Shown here piece after piece: positions 1-6,267 of a stretch of DNA of 9,697 nucleotides. The DNA lies in contig CALAXS010000683.1 in the NCBI GenBank assembly GCA_937895305.1, forward strand, positions 1 to 9,697, in the 5' to 3' direction. This stretch comes from an uncultured bacterium. GTDB lineage: Bacteria > Hydrogenedentota > Hydrogenedentia > Hydrogenedentales > JAEUWI01. The notes beneath the pieces were generated by a model. That model searched no databases. It was not told the DNA's origin and worked only from the letters and a program-made list of their open reading frames with translations. The translations under genes and the position numbers were made by a program. Position 1 is the first letter of the stretch. Every line of letters begins with the position of its first letter.

Positions 1-30
1 ACGTCGCTGTGCTCCTCGCAATGACGGGGG
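1..30. repeat. Fragment of a dispersed GCAATGACG-type repeat
   Basis: The first bases carry the string CTCCTCGCAATGACG, which on the other strand reads CGTCATTGCGAGGAG. Strings of this kind (CATTGCGAGGAGCGNAGCGACG) are a familiar class of short intergenic repeat in many bacterial genomes. Only part of the element is inside the window, so its palindromic partner cannot be seen. Assignment rests on recall of the motif, because no second copy exists in this window. From here to the ABC gene start (31-140) I see only AT-rich leader sequence with no convincing promoter. Confidence 0.5.
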
Positions 31-140
31 ATGTGGAAGCCTTGTGACACGAAAAGATGTATTTGGCCATTGTAGACAGACGTATTTTAAAATTTAGCAA
101 TTCTATTTTGAACAAGAAAGAACTGAAAGACAAATATATT

Positions 141-782
141 ATGCTAAACGTGAATAAAATCACCAAAGAATACCGCAAGGGCGGCGATTCTATTTATGCG
201 CTCAATGGAGTTTCCTTTGCCACTGAGCCGGGTAAGCTGATTGTGGTGAAGGGGGCGAGTGGTTGCGGGAAGACGACGTTGCTGTTGACGCTGGGGGGGA
301 TGCTGCGTCCGACAGGAGGCACCATTAATCTGGATGCCAAGGATTTATATGCCTACTCAGCTTCAGAACGAGCAGCGGTGCGGCGAAGTCAGATTGGATT
401 CGTTTTCCAGATGTTCCACCTTGTGCCGTACCTGACAGTACGGGAAAATGTGCAATTGGCGGTAGAATCGGGCGATGCAGATGTTATGAGCTGGCTGGAC
501 CGTCTGGGGATGACCCATCGTGCGAACCATCGGCCATCGGAGCTGAGTGCCGGAGAGCGTCAACGTACCGCAGTGGCGCGAGCGTTGGTGAATCGACCCA
601 AACTGGTGCTGGCCGATGAACCGACGGGAAATCTGGACCCGGAGAATGCGGGGGTGGTGATGGAGCATTTACGTCAGTATGCTACGGAAGAGGGGGGTAT
701 TGTCATGGTAGTGACCCATGGGAATGACGCGGACGACCTGGCGGATTCCATTTTGTCGATGCGTGATGGAGAACTTGTCTGA
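141..782 (+). CDS. ABC transporter ATP-binding protein, LolD/MacB/FtsE type
   Basis: A 213-residue ATPase that would energise a membrane partner, as in lipoprotein-release (LolCDE) or MacB-like systems. Visible motifs are Walker A GASGCGKT at residues 38-45, the Q-loop glutamine in FVFQ (90), signature LSAGERQR (135-142), Walker B LVLADEP (155-161), D-loop GNLD (163-166) and the switch histidine in VTHG (193). The ADEPTGNLD string is typical of the LolD/MacB/FtsE group. The signature has SAGE where SGGQ or SGGE is usual. I chose the ATG at 141 because family members begin about ten residues before the KEYRKG strand. The in-frame ATG at 57 would add 28 residues unlike the family. No strong Shine-Dalgarno site is visible. 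No permease gene follows, so the partner is either left of the window or elsewhere. The exact substrate cannot be told. Confidence 0.9.
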   Translation: MLNVNKITKEYRKGGDSIYALNGVSFATEPGKLIVVKGASGCGKTTLLLTLGGMLRPTGGTINLDAKDLYAYSASERAAVRRSQIGFVFQMFHLVPYLTVRENVQLAVESGDADVMSWLDRLGMTHRANHRPSELSAGERQRTAVARALVNRPKLVLADEPTGNLDPENAGVVMEHLRQYATEEGGIVMVVTHGNDADDLADSILSMRDGELV

Positions 783-833
783 GGATACGATAATTGTTTG
801 CGGAGCCGATGTGGCTGTGCTAGGCTTGAACTT

Positions 834-845
834 CGTGTATACACG
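834..845. promoter_or_regulatory. Perfect 12-bp palindrome upstream of the DUF1080 gene
   Basis: CGTGTATACACG is fully self-complementary and sits 31 bp before the start codon at 877. It lies just after TTGAAC (826-831), which resembles a -35 box, and before the AT-rich TTATATC (852-858), which could contain a -10. The 20-21 bp spacing between these is too long for a normal promoter, so the promoter reading is weak. A dimeric regulator site is one possible role; this is inference from symmetry and position. Confidence 0.3.
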
Positions 846-876
846 GATTTTTTATATCAATTCAGGAGAGACTGTT

Positions 877-1905
877 ATGAAAACGATGTTAAGCAGAATT
901 TTGTTATGTGCGCTGTGGGTCGGTCTGTGCTTGCCAGGCATGGCGGATGATGACGATATGGTCATGGGGGTCTACGAAGGTGATTTCACCGAAGATGCGG
1001 CAGCGAATTATGATATTCGGGCACAGGTCGTGGGGCTGAGTGCCACGAAATACAAGGTTGTATTTTTTCTGAGCGAAAGTGGTGGTCCTGAGTTACGCGT
1101 GGAAGCCGAGGGCAAGCGTAAAAGCATTGGTAAAGACAAAGATGACAAGCCACTCTATGGGCCTGTGTCATTTGAAGGCGACCTGGATGTAGATGGCACG
1201 ATGATGCCCATGGAAGGCACCATTGATAAAGAGGCCTTTACAGGTACGATTGACACCGCAGACGGTGCCTTTGCATTAAAACGTGTATTTAATGAACCAC
1301 CGACGTTGGGCAAGAAAGCACCTGCCGGCGCGCTGCCCCTGATGGATGGCACGAAGGAAACCTGGCTGAATCAGTGGGAAGCGGTCGATGGTCCCTGGTG
1401 CTTCCAGAGTGATGGTTCCGTTGAAGTCTGTAGCAAGAGCAACAAGACCAAGCAGGAACTGGGTTCAGGCTTGTACCACATCGAGTTCCGCACTCCCTAT
1501 ATGCCTACGGAACGGTATCAGGGTCGCGGAAACAGTGGCGTTTATATCCTTGGTCGTTATGAAGTCCAGGTACTGGACAGCTTTGGCACCATCCCTGCAT
1601 GGGATCTTGTAGGTGGTATTTACAAGGTTGCTATCCCTGAAGCGGATGCAGCGCTGCCTCCCCTTCAATGGCAGACCTATGACATAACTTTTACCGCACC
1701 AGAATTCGATGCAAGTGGTAAAAAAACCAAGGACGCTATCATCAATGTAGTGCACAACGGCATTACCGTCCATGACAATCTGGTATTGCCCGATTGCACC
1801 CCCGGCGGTTTGACGAGCGTGGAAGGTACTTCAGGGTCGCTCATGTTCCAGCATCATGGTAACCCGGTACGTTTCCGTAATGTCTGGTTCCTGCCTGCTG
1901 AATAA
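877..1905 (+). CDS. Exported DUF1080 (3-keto-disaccharide hydrolase-like) protein
   Basis: A 342-residue exported protein. Residues 1-23 form a signal peptide (MKTMLSRILLC core, likely cleavage after GMA before the Asp run). Residues about 30-137 form a beta-rich domain I do not recognise. From about 150 to 342 lies a DUF1080 domain: GLYHIEFRTP (199-208), QGRGNSGVYILGRYEVQV (215-232) and SLMFQHHGNPVRFRNVWF (321-338) are hallmark blocks. The fold is concanavalin/laminin-G-like, and some members act on 3-keto-glycosides, so a role in sugar breakdown or binding outside the cytoplasm is likely but not shown. The start at 877 is supported by AGGAGAG (864-870) and by the signal peptide; an in-frame extension to 718 overlaps the ABC gene and is rejected. 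It follows the ABC gene by 94 bp and could be co-transcribed with it. Confidence 0.88.
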   Translation: MKTMLSRILLCALWVGLCLPGMADDDDMVMGVYEGDFTEDAAANYDIRAQVVGLSATKYKVVFFLSESGGPELRVEAEGKRKSIGKDKDDKPLYGPVSFEGDLDVDGTMMPMEGTIDKEAFTGTIDTADGAFALKRVFNEPPTLGKKAPAGALPLMDGTKETWLNQWEAVDGPWCFQSDGSVEVCSKSNKTKQELGSGLYHIEFRTPYMPTERYQGRGNSGVYILGRYEVQVLDSFGTIPAWDLVGGIYKVAIPEADAALPPLQWQTYDITFTAPEFDASGKKTKDAIINVVHNGITVHDNLVLPDCTPGGLTSVEGTSGSLMFQHHGNPVRFRNVWFLPAE

Positions 1906-1912
1906 CGCACAT

Positions 1913-1940
1913 TGTCATTCCCGCGAAAGCGGGAATGACA
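1913..1940. repeat. Palindromic TGTCATTCCCGC hairpin repeat
   Basis: Perfect 12-bp stem TGTCATTCCCGC (1913-1924) and GCGGGAATGACA (1929-1940) around a GAAA loop, in the gap between the DUF1080 and glycosyltransferase genes. No T-run follows, so it is not a clear intrinsic terminator, although the stem could slow or end transcription or protect a 3' end. The same core recurs at 2704 and 4556. It is REP-like in form and shorter than those copies, because the conserved tail is missing here. Confidence 0.85.
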
Positions 1941-1970
1941 GGGGAACAGTCTTTTTGAATATAGGAAGCC

Positions 1971-2696
1971 ATGCATTTATCTCTCGTCATACCGGCTTAT
2001 AATGAAGCGGGACGTTTACCGGACACCCTGATGAAAGTGGTGGCTTATCTGGATGCCCAGGACTATGATGCCGAGGTCTGGGTAGTCGATGATGGAAGTC
2101 ACGATACTACACGGGAGCTTGTGTCCGGCTTTTCAGAACCTTCAAAAACATCGGTGCATCTGGAAAGTCTGGGGCATAATCAGGGAAAAGGTGCTGCGGT
2201 TCGCAGGGGAATGATGGACTGCGCTACAGGAGATTATCGGGTGTTTTACGATGCCGATGGATCTACCCCCATAGAAGAACTGGAGAAGCTGTGGCCCTGT
2301 TTTGAAGCAGGTGCTGATGTGGTCATGGGCTCACGCGCTCTGGCCGAGTCGAATGTAGAAGTACATCAGGCCTGGATACGTGAGCATTTGGGAAAGATTA
2401 ACAACCTTGTTCTGCGCATCCTGGGGATAACCCACTTTTCGGATACACAGTGTGGATTTAAAGGCTTTACTGCTGCAGCCTGTGGGGAGATATTTCCACG
2501 CCAGACCATCAACCGTTTTTCATTTGATGCGGAAATACTCTACATTGCAGAACGCCATGGCTTGAAGGTGGTGGATGTGCCTGTGCATTGGGTGAATCAT
2601 CCTGAGTCGCGGTTGAACCCGGTTACGGATTCGGTGCAGATGGTGCTGGACCTGCTGACGATTCGCTTTAAGGATCTTATGGGGCGGTATTGCTAG
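1971..2696 (+). CDS. Family 2 glycosyltransferase, ALG5/dolichyl-phosphate glucosyltransferase-like
   Basis: A 241-residue GT-A glycosyltransferase that likely transfers a sugar from a nucleotide sugar to a polyprenyl phosphate at the inner face of the membrane. Visible blocks are SLVIPAYNEAGRLP (4-17), VVDDGSHD (38-45), HNQGKGAAVRRG (69-80), the DxD-type metal site DADGS (94-98), VMGSR (118-122), DTQCGFKGF (158-166), NRFSFDAEIL (181-190) and VPVHWVNHPESR (203-214). The QCGFKGF and FSFDAE blocks are typical of the ALG5/polyprenyl-phosphate glycosyltransferase branch. No C-terminal membrane segments follow, so it is the soluble or peripheral form. AGGAAG (1963-1968) supports the start. It is 65 bp after the DUF1080 gene, with a hairpin repeat between, and runs convergent to the Agl23-like gene. 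The sugar cannot be read from sequence. Confidence 0.9.
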   Translation: MHLSLVIPAYNEAGRLPDTLMKVVAYLDAQDYDAEVWVVDDGSHDTTRELVSGFSEPSKTSVHLESLGHNQGKGAAVRRGMMDCATGDYRVFYDADGSTPIEELEKLWPCFEAGADVVMGSRALAESNVEVHQAWIREHLGKINNLVLRILGITHFSDTQCGFKGFTAAACGEIFPRQTINRFSFDAEILYIAERHGLKVVDVPVHWVNHPESRLNPVTDSVQMVLDLLTIRFKDLMGRYC

Positions 2697-2703
2697 TCAC
2701 TAA

Positions 2704-2792
2704 TGTCATTCCCGCGAAGGCGGGAATCTCCGCGTAAACATACTTAGTCCAATTTTGGGACTGAGGCCGTAGCATTTCCAGTTGAGCGCGCC
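2704..2792. repeat. Long copy of the TGTCATTCC repeat with conserved tail
   Basis: A hairpin of ATTCCCGC (2708-2715), loop GAAG and GCGGGAAT (2720-2727) is followed by a tail beginning CTCCGCGTAAACATACTTA. The tail aligns with that of the copy at 4556 for roughly 60 bp with about one gap, including ACTGAGG/AGTGAAG and GTAGCATTTC/GTAGTATTTC. Within the tail AGTCC (2746-2750) and GGACT (2758-2762) form a second small stem in this copy only. It fills the space between two convergent genes (stops at 2696 and 2816) and may act as a transcription barrier for both; no clear T-run is present. Confidence 0.75.
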
Positions 2793-2815
2793 TCTATGGG
2801 GCAGTATCGACAGTG

Positions 2816-4489
2816 CTAGCGACGGGTTTCAATGTAGGCTTCCCATAAATCATTTTCGATGAAGGTGTAGAGATTCACCTCAGGCCGCAGGGAATGATTG
2901 AGTACCTTGTAGCGGTTCCCTACCTCACCCAAGACATAATCACGTGTAGCGTTGTCGGTGATGATGATGTCCGCAGTAATCTCCGGGGGCGGTTTAACCC
3001 AATACCCGACTTGAGTGTGTTTACGCAGGTACCAGGGCAGGGGCCAGTAGTCGCCGTTGGGTTTCATGAGGTCGATGCGCATGGCGTGTCCGTCCTTGTG
3101 AAGGGCGGTGCAGTCCTCTATAAGGGCCACCAGCTTGTTTTCCAGTGCGGTGGCGGTATGGGCATATACGTAGGGATTACGCACGTCTGCGCGGTAGGTG
3201 GTGGTACCCAGGTAGGTCTGGCGCGCGTGGTGCGCTGTTCCGGCTACAACCAGAAGAATGAGTAGCCCATAGAGGATGCGTGATGCGCCCCCGCCTTTTA
3301 TAAACCTATGGCCCACCTCGGCCATGACCAGCCCGGCGAGTATGAGTACGGGCAGGTAAAAGGTGAGGAGGTTCCAGGGGGTCTTGTAGGGGATGAGGGT
3401 ATAGAGCAGGGTGAGGGTGAGCGCGAATCCGGTGAAGAATCGGTGCCACTGAATAGTGTGTTCAATTTCGACGTCGGTCGTATTTCGCATCAGTCCCCAG
3501 ACCATACCAAACAGACCCAGGATGAGAAAGGTGGCTTCTGTCCACACGAAGGGGGAGTGGGGGCGCATGTACCAGCCGAGGATCTGGAAGTAGTAGAACC
3601 AGGGCTTGTCGTGGTTGGCGACGGAACCCATACCTTCAGCGCGTTCGGTATAGGAGATGTAGGTGAGGAAGGCGTCGAGTGGACCACGCAGGTGGGTAAA
3701 GAATGCGGAGAAGAGGACGATGATGATGATGGCAAAGCCCATAATGAGGAGAGGGATCTGTGCTTTTAATGGAAGTATTACTCGTTGTAGAAAGCTTCGT
3801 TCAAGCTCTGTGCGATTGACGGGCGTAGCCATGGGCCAGTAGAAGACTTTGCGGTCGTGGTACAGGGCTAGGGTGATGAAGCAGAAGAAGCCGACACCCA
3901 TGGCGGCATAGATGAGGACGGAGGTTTCCTTGGTGGCGTGGATGAGTCCGAGGGCACAGCCAAAGAGAATAGCGCGAAGGGCACCAGGTTTTTGAAGATA
4001 GACGAATCCTGCATAGATGGCGAGTAGGATGAAAAAGAGGAGGAGGCTTTCCTGGATGAAGTAGCGACTGTAGTAGACGTGGGCATGGGACACGCCAATG
4101 AACAGCGTAGCCCAACAGGTGGCTGCGTAGCCCAGTTGTTTGCGCATAGCGAGGAGAAGCAGAAGGATGCCGAGACTGAAGAGGACCGGGACGATGCGGT
4201 AGGACCATTTGGTGGTGTCCGCTGCGGAATGTATGCCCAGGACGCCCTGGACGATACGGGCCGCGTAGTAGAGGGTAGGACCGTGGTGTTCGTGGGGGTC
4301 ATAGATGTACACGCCGTCTTCCAGGAGCAGCTCCGCCTTCACCGCCTGGTTCGCTTCGTCGCCGTGCATGGGGCGTACGTCCAGGTCGTTCAGACGCAGG
4401 GCTGCTGCGAGGATAAAGATGAGCCCCCAGACTATCCAGAATGCGCCCTGTTTCAATGTGTGTGTACTCCTGTTAATCCGTCTTGTCAT
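2816..4489 (-). CDS. TIGR03663 / Agl23-like polytopic membrane glycosyltransferase-related protein
   Basis: A 557-residue membrane protein with about ten to eleven hydrophobic segments (about 15-33, 101-115, 122-137, 146-165, 172-210, 245-263, 319-334, 352-367, 376-391, 405-418) and a soluble C-terminal domain after about 430. It matches what is known of TIGR03663: the invariant DE in HGDEAN (42-47), the HGP in EHHGPTLYY (67-75) and conserved arginines (R32 or R39, R98), with distant likeness to PMT-type mannosyltransferases. PYKTPWN (367-373) and YWPLPWYLR (481-489) also fit. The family is sporadic and linked to protein or lipid glycosylation. The ATG at 4489 has only GCAGGA directly against it, and it lies in a repeat fragment. 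TTG at 4456, ten bases after AGGAG (4471-4467), is a credible alternative start that would remove 11 residues. Confidence 0.85.
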   Translation of the reverse strand: MTRRINRSTHTLKQGAFWIVWGLIFILAAALRLNDLDVRPMHGDEANQAVKAELLLEDGVYIYDPHEHHGPTLYYAARIVQGVLGIHSAADTTKWSYRIVPVLFSLGILLLLLAMRKQLGYAATCWATLFIGVSHAHVYYSRYFIQESLLLFFILLAIYAGFVYLQKPGALRAILFGCALGLIHATKETSVLIYAAMGVGFFCFITLALYHDRKVFYWPMATPVNRTELERSFLQRVILPLKAQIPLLIMGFAIIIIVLFSAFFTHLRGPLDAFLTYISYTERAEGMGSVANHDKPWFYYFQILGWYMRPHSPFVWTEATFLILGLFGMVWGLMRNTTDVEIEHTIQWHRFFTGFALTLTLLYTLIPYKTPWNLLTFYLPVLILAGLVMAEVGHRFIKGGGASRILYGLLILLVVAGTAHHARQTYLGTTTYRADVRNPYVYAHTATALENKLVALIEDCTALHKDGHAMRIDLMKPNGDYWPLPWYLRKHTQVGYWVKPPPEITADIIITDNATRDYVLGEVGNRYKVLNHSLRPEVNLYTFIENDLWEAYIETRR

Positions 4490-4500
4490 TCCTGCAAGGA
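4483..4500. repeat. Truncated TTGTCATTCCTGC repeat fragment at the Agl23-like gene start
   Basis: CTTGTCATTCCTGC here is identical to the left arm of the copy at 4554-4567, but the right arm and tail are missing. TTCCT (4489-4493) and AGGAA (4496-4500) form a small local stem. The fragment contains the ATG at 4489 used as the longest start of the membrane-protein gene, which makes that start doubtful. Confidence 0.55.
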
Positions 4501-4555
4501 AAGTTTATTGCAGACCCTGCTACGATTTTGTTATTCACAGAATCCTATATTCCCT

Positions 4556-4645
4556 TGTCATTCCTGCGGAGGCAGGAATCTCCGCGTCAGCATACTTAAC
4601 CAAAGTCGGCAGTGAAGTTGTAGTATTTCGGGTCAAAGGCGTTTG
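4556..4645. repeat. Second long copy of the TGTCATTCC repeat with tail
   Basis: ATTCCTGC (4560-4567), loop GGAG and GCAGGAAT (4572-4579) form the hairpin. Relative to the copy at 2704, C-to-T and G-to-A changes occur on both sides of the stem, so pairing is kept (compensatory change). The tail CTCCGCGTCAGCATACTTA continues as homologous sequence to about 4645. Both long copies have the same orientation. Confidence 0.75.
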
Positions 4646-4649
4646 TTTT

Positions 4650-4698
4650 CCGGAGCAGAGCTCCGGTGTATGCATTCCCAGCAGAGCTTGGGAACGAA
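4650..4698. repeat. Pair of adjacent hairpins, GGAGCAGAGCTCC and TTCCCAGCAGAGCTTGGGAA
   Basis: The first stem is CCGGAG (4650-4655) with CTCCGG (4661-4666) around CAGAG. The second is TTCCCAGC (4675-4682) with GCTTGGGAA (4686-4694), with one unpaired T. Both share the internal string GCAGAGCT. The second resembles the widespread GCATTCCCAGGCAGAGCCTGGGAACGA class of intergenic repeat. They abut the end of the longer repeat, so several elements have accumulated here. Confidence 0.65.
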
Positions 4699-4844
4699 CT
4701 TCTAGAGAAAGCCTACGGGCTGGGGGCGGGTAGAATCAAATTGAATCCAACCAATGGTCACTTTCCGAGGCAGTGTTGTTTAAAATATGAAACTGTCCTA
4801 TCATGCGTGGATAGGCCATCGGCGATTAACGGAGATATTACACT

Positions 4845-5342
4845 ATGGAACTTGAAGCACATTGGAATACTATACGACATGTCTGTAATGCGTCACGCTT
4901 GTCATCACTCGCATTTTCTATCGTCTCGGTCAATGAAGGTGGAGGCCCCCACAGTACCCCCATTGGTTCCTTGCGCCTGCATAAGGAATGTCGCGGCACC
5001 TATTTTGAGTTGTTCACCCAAGCACTGGGCAAGAATCTGGATCGTGATCCCAGGGTATGTGTCATGGCGATAAACAGCAGCAAGTGGCTCTGGCTCAAGT
5101 CGCTCTACGGAGGACGATTCAACGCTGCACCGGGGGTGCGCTTGTATGGGACTGCCGGACCACGAAGGGAAGCGGAAGCATCCGAGATGGCCTGGTGGCA
5201 ACGCCAGGTAAAGCCGGTACGGTGGATGAAAGGCCACGACTTGCTCTGGAAGGTAGAGCATCTTGCCTATGTCCGCGACATCCACTTCGACCGTTTTGAG
5301 CCTATAAACCTGGGGGTTATGACCCAAGGACTATGGAAATAG
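4845..5342 (+). CDS. Pyridoxamine 5'-phosphate oxidase-like (FMN-binding split barrel) family protein
   Basis: A 165-residue cytoplasmic protein resembling the PPOX-like split-barrel family, whose members bind FMN, F420 or haem. The pattern is an N-terminal helix (HWNTIRHVCNASRLSSLA, 6-23), a first strand and turn FSIVSVNEGGGPHSTPIGSLRL (24-45), FELFTQALGKNLDRDPRVCVM (54-74, the usual place for phosphate-contacting residues), then GVRLYGTAGPRREA (97-110) and a C-terminal strand ending about 156. This is a subfamily of general PPOX-like proteins, not the PdxH enzyme, so pyridoxal synthesis should not be assumed. GGAG (4831-4834), ten bases before the ATG, supports the start. It ends in TAG only 9 bp from the convergent lipoprotein gene. 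The cofactor and substrate are unknown. Confidence 0.72.
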   Translation: MELEAHWNTIRHVCNASRLSSLAFSIVSVNEGGGPHSTPIGSLRLHKECRGTYFELFTQALGKNLDRDPRVCVMAINSSKWLWLKSLYGGRFNAAPGVRLYGTAGPRREAEASEMAWWQRQVKPVRWMKGHDLLWKVEHLAYVRDIHFDRFEPINLGVMTQGLWK

Positions 5343-5351
5343 AAGCAGAAC

Positions 5352-6122
5352 CTAGCGTCCCCAGACTTCGAGTTCCACAAAGTTGGTCATGTTGTTAGCG
5401 GTGTTACCGTTGCCATAAACCCGGACGTAGCGAGCCTGGGTATCTTTCATGTCAATGAGGCGACCTCGGTCATTATCGATATATTCAAAGTCTTTGCCTT
5501 CGCCAAGCTTTGCTGAGTTATCATAATCGTTGTTGTAAAGGGTGGTGATACCCGTTTTGAATTCAGGATCGTTGGAGGCCTGAACAATCACATCAAAATA
5601 AACGCGATTGTCAGCATGGAAGTGCCAGAGCAGGATACATTCAAGGATGCTTTCAGCACCAAGATCAACCTGGCCCCACTGTACGCCTTCACCCAGCTCT
5701 ATGAGACTTTCCTTGTCAAAGGCTTTATCACCATCCGTGAGCATCTTGAGTTCACCCAGTACAGGGTTCATGTCGCTGCTGGTGACGGATTTGTCTTTAG
5801 AAATGACCGTTGTACCCGCTTCAGCCTTGAAGGCTGGTCGTGGCGTGAAGGATTCTTCTTCAAGGTACTCGCTCCAATAGGGAAGCGGCGTTCCACCGAA
5901 GAAAGGTTCTGGTAACTCGAATTCTAGCTCGATGGTTTCAGCAGGTGCTTCTTCAATCACTGGCACGGGTACGGGTGTCGGCTCAACAGCCGCAACCTCG
6001 ATAGCCTCTTCAACGGTTTCCACTGGAGCAGGTACTTCTGCAGTTTCTTTACTGCAAGCGGTCATGTAGAAGACCATGCCACCCAGGGCCAGGATGAAGA
6101 GTAGTGGTGCGATGACTTTCAT
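5352..6122 (-). CDS. Discoidin-like (F5/8 type C) lipoprotein
   Basis: A 256-residue lipoprotein. Residues 1-23 are a lipoprotein signal ending in the lipobox MTAC, with Cys23 as the lipidation site. Residues 24-65 are a Pro/Glu/Val-rich linker (PVETVEEAIEV, EPTPVPVPVIEE) that likely spans the envelope. Residues about 66-256 form a beta-rich domain with the look of a galactose-binding/discoidin fold: GVQWGQVDLGAES (146-158), LLWHFHADNRVYFDVIVQASND (164-185) and ARYVRVYGNG (230-239). Such domains bind sugars or other surfaces, and no catalytic residues are evident. AAGGGAA (6137-6131) supports the start, and TGATATAAC (6159-6151) is a possible extended -10. It is a close paralogue of the gene at 6268-6924, so the pair arose by tandem duplication. 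Confidence 0.82.
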   Translation of the reverse strand: MKVIAPLLFILALGGMVFYMTACSKETAEVPAPVETVEEAIEVAAVEPTPVPVPVIEEAPAETIELEFELPEPFFGGTPLPYWSEYLEEESFTPRPAFKAEAGTTVISKDKSVTSSDMNPVLGELKMLTDGDKAFDKESLIELGEGVQWGQVDLGAESILECILLWHFHADNRVYFDVIVQASNDPEFKTGITTLYNNDYDNSAKLGEGKDFEYIDNDRGRLIDMKDTQARYVRVYGNGNTANNMTNFVELEVWGR

Positions 6123-6150
6123 TGGTATTGTTCCCTTTTAAGTTCTGATT

Positions 6151-6159
6151 GTTATATCA
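6151..6159 (-). promoter_or_regulatory. Possible extended -10 for the lipoprotein gene
   Basis: On the minus strand TGATATAAC fits TGN plus a TATAAT-like -10 with one mismatch, 28 bp upstream of the start at 6122. No good -35 is visible. It lies downstream of the terminator of the preceding gene, where a separate promoter would be expected. Confidence 0.4.
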
Positions 6160-6195
6160 CAGCTTTGACTCATTTCAGTATACGTGAGTTTCAGG

Positions 6196-6234
6196 CAAAG
6201 AAAAACCACGCCAAAGCGGGTGCTTCAGCGTGGT
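6196..6234 (-). terminator. Intrinsic terminator of the secreted discoidin-like gene
   Basis: On the minus strand ACCACGC (6234-6228) pairs with GCGTGGT (6211-6205), with inner AAGC/GCTT pairing, and is followed at once by TTTTTCTTTG. It begins 34 bp after the stop codon of the gene ending at 6268. This is a textbook rho-independent layout and implies that the downstream lipoprotein gene is transcribed separately, at least in part. Confidence 0.85.
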
Positions 6235-6267
6235 CGGATAGGATTTATATGGGTAATGGCGGTGTGC

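Larger units (their letters stand above)
4501..4844. other. Non-coding spacer between divergent genes
   Basis: This stretch separates the leftward Agl23-like gene from the rightward PPOX-like gene. It holds the repeat copy at 4556, the two hairpins at 4650-4698, and AT-rich sequence with TAAAAT (4781-4786) that could be a -10 box without a clear -35. CCTATC (4797-4802) and GATAGG (4810-4815) form a 6-bp inverted repeat just upstream of the ribosome binding site. Short open frames across it lack family likeness and run through the repeats, so I do not call genes in it. Confidence 0.6.

Noticed and set aside
57..140. Upstream ATG extending the ABC ATPase by 28 residues
   Set aside because: The extension is AT-rich leader sequence without likeness to the family; the ATG at 141 gives the usual N-terminus.
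2677..2818. Short similarity of ATGGGGCGGTATTGCTAG (end of glycosyltransferase) with ATGGGGCAGTATCG at 2795
   Set aside because: Only about 14 bases with mismatches. It might be a trace of a small duplication around the repeat but could equally be chance.
3308..3769. Plus-strand open frames inside the Agl23-like gene
   Set aside because: Glu/Gly-rich shadows of a Leu-rich membrane protein, with no family likeness.
1913..4698. CRISPR array
   Set aside because: The repeats are few, irregularly spaced, palindromic and intergenic, with genes between them and no spacer structure.
6163..6200. Interrupted inverted repeat CTTTG-ACTCA with TGAGT-CAAAG before the lipoprotein gene
   Set aside because: The arms are short and unevenly spaced and overlap the U-tract region of the neighbouring terminator, so I cannot separate it from chance.
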